Notes under the pieces: model-generated
Told to the model about the DNA's origin: nothing
The model's database searches: none
What the model saw: only the letters and a program-made list of their open reading frames with translations
Shown: one piece after another, positions 7,192 through 10,629 of the stretch
Numbering within the stretch: the stretch's first letter is position 1
Layout: each line of letters begins with the position of its first letter
Assembly (NCBI GenBank): GCA_902494945.1
Contig: CABUVF010000066.1
Coordinates: 1-10,629 of the forward strand
Direction: 5' to 3'
From: an uncultured Collinsella sp.
GTDB taxonomy: Bacteria > Actinomycetota > Coriobacteriia > Coriobacteriales > Coriobacteriaceae
Length of the DNA: 10,629 bases
Program-made: the position numbers and the translations under genes

Positions 7192-7251
7192 TTGCCCAAC
7201 GAACGACCCGGCATAACAAAACGGCTGCTACCGATTTAATGCTATTTCAAT

Positions 7252-7397
7252 ACTATGCCGGTTTACTACGACGAATCGCCCGCCTTCGACCATGGTAAAT
7301 TGCGCGCTTGCAAAACCGCAGGTAGAACGCTTGCAATATTTAGAAAAATGCAGTCATGGTCGGGAATGCCGAATTCATCGTAGTAAACCGACATAGT
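7252..7397. repeat. Nested palindromic unit 1
   Basis: The arms at 7252-7294 and 7355-7397 are imperfectly complementary over 43 nt. The outer part (ACTATG, then CGGTTTACTACGA) and the inner CGACCATG are nearly perfect, with mismatches between. In the middle lies AAAACCGCAGGTAGAACGC (7312-7330), which forms a short inner hairpin (GCAGG 7318-7322 with CTTGC 7330-7334). CGCTTGCAA is directly repeated at 7305-7313 and 7328-7336. About 29 bases upstream of the left arm (7223-7251) also match the corresponding positions before unit 3. Confidence 0.8.
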
Positions 7398-7435
7398 TGT
7401 GTTCGCGACGGCCCTGCACGAGTGCCTCCGCAAGC

Positions 7436-7479
7436 CTCGCGGGACCAAAATGATCCTTTTCCTTCCGCCCGCGGAGATC
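7436..7479. repeat. Spacer repeat A, between units 1 and 2
   Basis: This segment aligns with 7674-7718 in the same orientation: both begin CTCGCG, continue GNCCAAAA, then G(A/G)TCC, TTTTCC, TCCG, and end in GATC. About three quarters of positions agree with two one-base gaps. The shared spacer shows that the repeat unit is larger than the palindrome itself. Confidence 0.65.
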
Positions 7480-7493
7480 GGCAGACGGCGCCC

Positions 7494-7653
7494 GCCACGA
7501 AATGGGCCCATCTACTACGTTTGACTCGATACCCCCGCCCATAACCGCTTTTCATGCAAAATCGCAGGCGTTCTACCTGCGGTTTTCATTTCACATTACT
7601 TGCCGTGGTCGAGGGTAGCGGCTTAAACGTAGTAGATGGGCCCATTTCGTGGC
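7494..7653. repeat. Nested palindromic unit 2, with perfect 29-bp arms
   Basis: The arms at 7494-7522 and 7625-7653 are exactly complementary over 29 bp and contain AAATGGGCCCATCTACTACG; pairing then continues imperfectly inward. The centre is an inner hairpin of 11 pairs (7558-7568 with 7576-7586) around a 7-nt loop. The nine bases GGCAGACGG occur at 7480-7488 and 7651-7659, bracketing the unit, but the right copy overlaps the arm, so this is not a clean target duplication. Confidence 0.85.
7558..7586. terminator. Inner hairpin of unit 2, bidirectional terminator-like
   Basis: The stem has arms 7558-7568 and 7576-7586, with one G-U pair and loop CGTTCTA. It is flanked by AAAA on the left and TTTT on the right, so each strand ends the stem in a short U-run. 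That is the shape of a bidirectional intrinsic terminator and fits a position between convergent operons. The same core sequence recurs in units 1 and 3. Confidence 0.6.
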
Positions 7654-7673
7654 AGACGGGTCACGCGGCGGTA

Positions 7674-7718
7674 CTCGCGAGGCCAAAAAGGTCCGTTTTC
7701 CTCCGTCCCCGAGGGATC
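7674..7718. repeat. Spacer repeat B, between units 2 and 3
   Basis: This is the second copy of the spacer described at 7436-7479, in the same orientation and at the equivalent place between two palindromic units. Confidence 0.65.
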
Positions 7719-7747
7719 AGGGGCTGGTACTGATATGGTGTCATTTC

Positions 7748-7899
7748 AAAACTGTGTCGGATTACGGGGCTAAAGTCGGAACCCTCATCCATACCTTCAT
7801 TTTTTGAAAAACGGCAGGCTATCTACCTGCGGTTTTGTTTTTGCGATTTTCTATATGGTCGGAGGTTCGCCATCCAGCCCCGTAATCCGGCATGGTTTT
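7748..7899. repeat. Nested palindromic unit 3
   Basis: The arms at 7748-7771 and 7876-7899 pair over 24 nt with three mismatches, sharing CGGATTACGGGGCT. The centre holds the same inner hairpin core as units 1 and 2. The left arm and its upstream flank (7722-7765) match 7223-7266 of unit 1 at 34 of 44 positions at a constant offset of 499, and most differences are transitions. Confidence 0.8.
7808..7841. terminator. Inner hairpin of unit 3, terminator-like
   Basis: The stem pairs 7808-7818 with 7826-7836 (one mismatch) around CTATCTA. On the plus strand the stem ends in TTTTGTTTTT, a good U-tract, so it could stop transcription coming from the regulator gene. On the minus strand the stem is also followed by a T-run. 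Confidence 0.6.
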
Positions 7900-7930
7900 G
7901 TTAGCGGCGGCCCAACCGCGCGTTCACGCG

Positions 7931-7970
7931 CGGGGCCGGTGGGGCAATTTTGCCCCACCGGCCCCGTTTT
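7931..7970 (+). terminator. Very stable hairpin plus T-run near the convergent operon end
   Basis: The arms at 7931-7947 and 7950-7966 are perfectly complementary over 17 bp and mostly G-C. TTTT follows at 7967-7970 on the plus strand. It lies 4 bp beyond the hydrogenase ferredoxin stop. On the minus strand no U-run follows the hairpin, so for the hydrogenase operon it may act mainly as a 3'-end stabiliser. Confidence 0.75.
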
Positions 7971-7974
7971 CGCG

Positions 7975-8316
7975 CTATTCCGGCTTGGTTTCTACCGTGG
8001 GAGTCTTATCCGCCGCAACCGGAGTACGGGCGGTGTCCATAGTCAGGCAGTGCTTGGGGCAGCTCTCGATGCACTCACCGCACACCACGCAGGCGTACGG
8101 GTCAATCGACCAGGTGCCGCCCTTGCGATCGACCGAAAGCGCACCCGCCGGGCAGCGACGCGCGCACATGCCGCAGCAGATGCACACATCCATGTCATTG
8201 ACGATATGCCCGCGCAAGCGCTCGGGTGCCGTCAGCCCCTCCTGCGGATAGCACACCGTAACCGGCTGCTTGACCATAGAGCCCAAGGCCGTCTTGGCAA
8301 ATGTCAGCAAACTCAT
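7975..8316 (-). CDS. echF: Ech-type hydrogenase ferredoxin subunit, two [4Fe-4S] clusters
   Basis: A 113-residue protein with two classical cluster motifs: C45-x2-C48-x2-C51-x3-C55-P and C76-x2-C79-x2-C82-x3-C86-P. The N-terminal 40 residues, with VCYPQEGLTAPERLRGHIV, resemble the EchF/HycF/NuoI family, where this subunit passes electrons from soluble ferredoxin towards the small hydrogenase subunit on the cytoplasmic face. The end (about 95-113) is a short hydrophilic tail without clusters. The start ATG at 8314-8316 follows GGAAAGGTAGG and lies 7 nt after the stop of the large-subunit gene, so it is the last gene of the operon. HycF of formate hydrogenlyase is the main alternative; the gene order favours Ech. 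Confidence 0.9.
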   Translation of the reverse strand: MSLLTFAKTALGSMVKQPVTVCYPQEGLTAPERLRGHIVNDMDVCICCGMCARRCPAGALSVDRKGGTWSIDPYACVVCGECIESCPKHCLTMDTARTPVAADKTPTVETKPE

Positions 8317-8323
8317 GCCGCGC

Positions 8324-9412
8324 CTACCTTTCCGTGCAGCTAATGCAGGGGTCGATGGTCAGGATAATCATGGGCACGTTGGCAAGGAGCACGCCCTGCA
8401 GCGCATGTGTCAGACCCGCCAGGTTTTGCGACGTCGGCGTTCGCACGCGAAAACGGTCCAGGTTCTTGGTGCCGTTGCCGCGTACATAGTAGTACGCCTC
8501 GCCGCGCGGCTGTTCAATCACAACCTCGCCGCGCGCGCCGTCGGCCGGCGTAAGCTTGGTGCGCCCGCCGATGCCGTCGTGTGGAATCTTACCGACAAGC
8601 TCCTTGATGATATCCATGGCCTGCGTGACCTCGGCGCAACGCACCTGGCAGCGGGCATAGCAGTCGCCGTCGGTCGCCACGATGGGTTCAAACGCGGCCA
8701 GATCCGCATAGGCGCCGTCGCCAAACATGCGCACGTCGTAATCCACGCCCGAGGCGCGACCGAACGGACCGACCATCGACAGATCCAGCGCGTCCTTCTT
8801 GCTGATTGAGCCCACGCCATGCAGGCGCTCGCCGCAGCTGTCATCGTCCAAAAACGTATGCACCAGGGCCTCGTAGTCGGGACGCATGGCTTCGAGCGTC
8901 TGGACAATGCCCGCCAGCTCGGAGTCCTCGATATCGTGCTTAAGGCCGCCGATCTCGTTAATCGACAGAATCACGCGCCCGCCGCACGTGCTCTCAAAGA
9001 TCTTGAGAATCTGCTCGCGCAGGGTCCACGAACGATAGAACAGCGCCTCGAAGCCAAAGGCATCGGCGAGCAGGCCCAGCCACAGCAGGTGCGAGTGGAT
9101 GCGCGAAAGCTCGTGCAAAATGGTGCGGATATACTGCACACGGCCAGGCACCTCGATGTCGAGCATGCGCTCGCAGGCGCTGGCATAGCCGCAACTATGG
9201 CCCACGGCGCAAATGCCGCAGACGCGCTCGGCGATATAGCCAAACTGGTGCATATCGCGCTTTTCGGTGAGCTTCTCGAGCCCGCGGTGCACAAAGCCGA
9301 TCTGCGGAATTGCCTCGATGACGCGGTCGTCCTCGATCACCAGGTCCAGATGAAGCGGCTCGGGCAGCACCGGGTGCTGCGGGCCAAACGGAATAACGGA
9401 GCGATGTGCCAT
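8324..9412 (-). CDS. echE: Group 4 [NiFe] hydrogenase large subunit, Ech type
   Basis: A 362-residue catalytic subunit. It opens with VIPFGPQHPVLPEPLHLDLV and PQIGFVHRGLEKL, as in EchE. The nickel-iron site ligands are visible as RVCGIC (C65, C68) and DPCISC (C356, C359). The protein ends three residues after the last cysteine (T-E-R), so there is no C-terminal extension of the kind clipped by a HycI-type endopeptidase. Its length is that of a stand-alone large subunit, not the fused HycE, because the 30-kDa domain is a separate gene upstream. The reaction is proton reduction with electrons from ferredoxin, or the reverse, coupled to ion movement through the membrane subunits. AAAGGAGG lies about 10 nt before the ATG at 9410-9412, within the end of the preceding gene, and the genes are 0 to 7 nt apart. 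Confidence 0.94.
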   Translation of the reverse strand: MAHRSVIPFGPQHPVLPEPLHLDLVIEDDRVIEAIPQIGFVHRGLEKLTEKRDMHQFGYIAERVCGICAVGHSCGYASACERMLDIEVPGRVQYIRTILHELSRIHSHLLWLGLLADAFGFEALFYRSWTLREQILKIFESTCGGRVILSINEIGGLKHDIEDSELAGIVQTLEAMRPDYEALVHTFLDDDSCGERLHGVGSISKKDALDLSMVGPFGRASGVDYDVRMFGDGAYADLAAFEPIVATDGDCYARCQVRCAEVTQAMDIIKELVGKIPHDGIGGRTKLTPADGARGEVVIEQPRGEAYYYVRGNGTKNLDRFRVRTPTSQNLAGLTHALQGVLLANVPMIILTIDPCISCTER

Positions 9413-9417
9413 GGACC

Positions 9418-10134
9418 TTACGCCTCCTTTTTCTGCTTGTCGCGAGCGGCTTTGGCGGCAAGCGCCGCGCGGACCTTGGCCGCTTTCTCGGGATCCATGG
9501 CGGCGAGCTTTGCCTCCATCTCGGCGGCCTTGAGCGCGGCCTTCGCAGCGGCTTCATCGTGCTGAGCATCGGAGCCGGCAGCCGCAGTGGGCTGAGCAGC
9601 GGCGCCCGCGGCATCGCCGGCGCTCGCAGCGCTCTCCCCCTCAGCAGCCGTAGCCGCGGCGGCCTTCTCGGCAGCGGCCTTGCGCGCCTTGGCCTCGGCA
9701 GCCGCGCGGACTTTCATGGCCTTCTCGCGCGCGGCCTTCACCTCGGGCGTGATAACGCTCATGGGCTCGGCAGTCGAGACCTGGTAGAAAAAGCCCTTAA
9801 AGTCGATCTGCATATCGGTGATGGCAAGACCGAATAGGTCGTGCGCTTCGTTTTCAAACGGGAATACCGCCGGATAGTACGAGCTGATGGACGGAATCTC
9901 CTGGTGCCGATCAATTCCCTCAACCACCAGGTTCTCGATCGCATAGCTACCGCCCTGCGCAATATGCTCCTGAGCAGCATGAACGTTGATAAACGTATAG
10001 ACCAAGCGATACGTGCCGTCGTCGACGTTGCGCTCGACGTGCATTTGCACAAAGCGGGCACCGGCGCCCTTGAGCGCCTGGACATGCGACAGGAGCTCGT
10101 CGATCCCGACGGTGGTATAGATTGCCTCTTGCAT
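9418..10134 (-). CDS. echD: Hydrogenase 30-kDa (NuoC-like) subunit with long alanine-rich tail
   Basis: A 238-residue protein of two parts. Residues 1 to about 128 form a NuoC/EchD-like domain: an alpha/beta N-terminal part (GIDELLSHVQALKGAGARFV) and the family hallmark SYYPAVFPFENEAHDLFGLAI at 85-105, here with HDLFG. Residues 130-238 are a low-complexity tail rich in Ala, Lys and Glu, in two likely helical stretches (about 130-165 and 192-238) around a softer Ala/Gly/Ser linker. It ends in AAMDPEKAAKVRAALAAKAA and a lysine-rich terminus. Typical EchD proteins are much shorter, so the tail is unusual. The start ATG at 10132-10134 shares one base with the previous stop (TAATG) after AAAGGAGG, indicating tight coupling. 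It would link the small and large subunits on the cytoplasmic arm. Confidence 0.85.
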   Translation of the reverse strand: MQEAIYTTVGIDELLSHVQALKGAGARFVQMHVERNVDDGTYRLVYTFINVHAAQEHIAQGGSYAIENLVVEGIDRHQEIPSISSYYPAVFPFENEAHDLFGLAITDMQIDFKGFFYQVSTAEPMSVITPEVKAAREKAMKVRAAAEAKARKAAAEKAAAATAAEGESAASAGDAAGAAAQPTAAAGSDAQHDEAAAKAALKAAEMEAKLAAMDPEKAAKVRAALAAKAARDKQKKEA

Positions 10135-10629
10135 TACTCGGCCTCCTTTGCAGCGGCGGGTGCGGCGGGCGTCCCAGCAGGCGCGTCGCCAGCGGCGGGC
10201 TTCCCGACAGGTGCGTCACCGGCAGCGGCCCCAGTCCCGGCCCCCGCAGCAGCTACAAACCCGTCCTCGCCCAGCTCAACGCCACCGTCCCAGGCAGCGG
10301 CACCGCCCACGGTAAGCGGGTCGCCGCCGGCGCGCATCACGGCCTCCTTCTGGTCCAGGATGCCGCACGCCTCCACGATGGCATCGATCACGGTCTCGGG
10401 GCGAATGGCGCACCCGGGCGCGTACACGTCCACGGGAATCGCGCGGTCCACGCCGCCGATCACGTTGTAGGCATCGCGGAACACGCCGCCCGAACACGCG
10501 CAGATGCCGCAGGCCACCACGCACTTGGGCTCGAGCAGCTGGTTGTAAATCTGGCGCACGACAGGCAAGTTCTGAGCGTTGACCGAGCCCGTCACCAAAA
10601 AGATGTCCGCACGCATGGGGTTGCCGGTA
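10134..10629 (-). CDS. echC: Hydrogenase small subunit (NuoB-like), partial at the right edge
   Basis: The 5' end is outside the window; the frame is open through 10629, reading TGNPMRADIFLVTGSVNAQN at the visible start. The Met at 10614-10616 is internal, because small subunits carry a CxxC ligand pair before this point. Counting from that Met, G-I-C-A-C-S-G-G-V-F (C39) and APGCAIRPE (C69) match the other cluster-ligand positions of the NuoB/EchC family; this cluster hands electrons to the nickel-iron site. The family domain ends near residue 95. The rest (to 160) is an Ala/Gly/Pro tail that includes a tandem decapeptide, AAGDAPVGKP then AAGDAPAGTP (131-150). It overlaps the next gene by one base. 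Confidence 0.88.
   Translation of the reverse strand, partial: TGNPMRADIFLVTGSVNAQNLPVVRQIYNQLLEPKCVVACGICACSGGVFRDAYNVIGGVDRAIPVDVYAPGCAIRPETVIDAIVEACGILDQKEAVMRAGGDPLTVGGAAAWDGGVELGEDGFVAAAGAGTGAAAGDAPVGKPAAGDAPAGTPAAPAAAKEAE

Larger units (their letters stand above)
7192..7974. other. Non-coding region between convergent operons, filled with three nested palindromes
   Basis: There are 783 bp between the regulator stop and the hydrogenase ferredoxin stop, with both flanking operons pointing inward. I find no gene here: the few open frames are under 85 codons, lack convincing ribosome sites, and run through the palindromes. The content is three related palindromic units (7252-7397, 7494-7653, 7748-7899), two related spacers between them, and a final very stable hairpin at 7931-7966. 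Confidence 0.8.

Noticed and set aside
7266..7511. 81-codon minus-strand frame, and a short plus-strand frame from 7255 starting MPVYYDE
   Set aside because: Both run through palindromic unit 1. The similar VYYDE starts on the two strands come from the inverted repeat itself, and the frames are not kept in units 2 and 3.
7223..7900. Integron attC array or CRISPR array
   Set aside because: No integrase or cas gene is present, the units do not show the attC core sites, and the repeats are far too long and too diverged for CRISPR.
7975..10629. Formate hydrogenlyase (hyc) operon
   Set aside because: The large and 30-kDa subunits are separate genes and the order small, 30-kDa, large, ferredoxin is that of Ech. 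In hyc the two are fused as HycE and the small subunit follows the ferredoxin subunit.

Overview
The window looks like chromosomal DNA of a high-GC, strictly anaerobic actinobacterium. Coriobacteriia (Collinsella or a close relative) is my best guess. It rests on the Ech-type energy-converting hydrogenase, the GC-biased codon use, the intergenic repeats built on GGGGACAG-type motifs, and the mix of efflux ABC systems with a NarL-type two-component pair. This is recognition from memory, not a database match.

Layout, left to right. (1) 1-1561, minus strand: the ATPase (848-1561) and the start of a large FtsX-type permease (1-839, running off the left edge) of a MacB-like exporter. (2) 1562-1880: a 319-bp intergenic region with a perfect 23-bp inverted repeat and degenerate GTCCCC-type repeats, REP-like in look. 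(3) 1881-5208, minus strand: a tightly packed ABC-2 operon of one ATPase followed by two paralogous permeases, with genes 9 nt apart and then overlapping by 14 nt. (4) 5209-5419: a divergent intergenic region. (5) 5420-7191, plus strand: a DesK/NarL-type sensor kinase and its response regulator, coupled by an ATGA overlap. (6) 7192-7974: a 783-bp non-coding region between convergent operons. It holds three related, tandem, nested palindromes about 250 nt apart and a very strong hairpin. (7) 7975-10629, minus strand: the distal genes of an Ech-type group 4 [NiFe] hydrogenase operon in the order small subunit (partial), 30-kDa subunit, large subunit, ferredoxin subunit.

How the parts work together. 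The kinase/regulator pair faces the ATPase plus two permeases across 211 bp. This gene set matches LnrJK/LnrLMN-type detoxification modules (linearmycin resistance in Bacillus subtilis), so the pair probably senses a membrane-active compound and induces the exporter. The Ech genes would form the ferredoxin-oxidising, proton-reducing, ion-pumping membrane hydrogenase. The subunits expected before the small subunit (EchA and EchB, membrane) should lie beyond the right edge.

The least explained parts are the three nested palindromes at 7223-7900, whose arms differ in sequence but stay self-complementary, and the long alanine-rich tails on two hydrogenase subunits.
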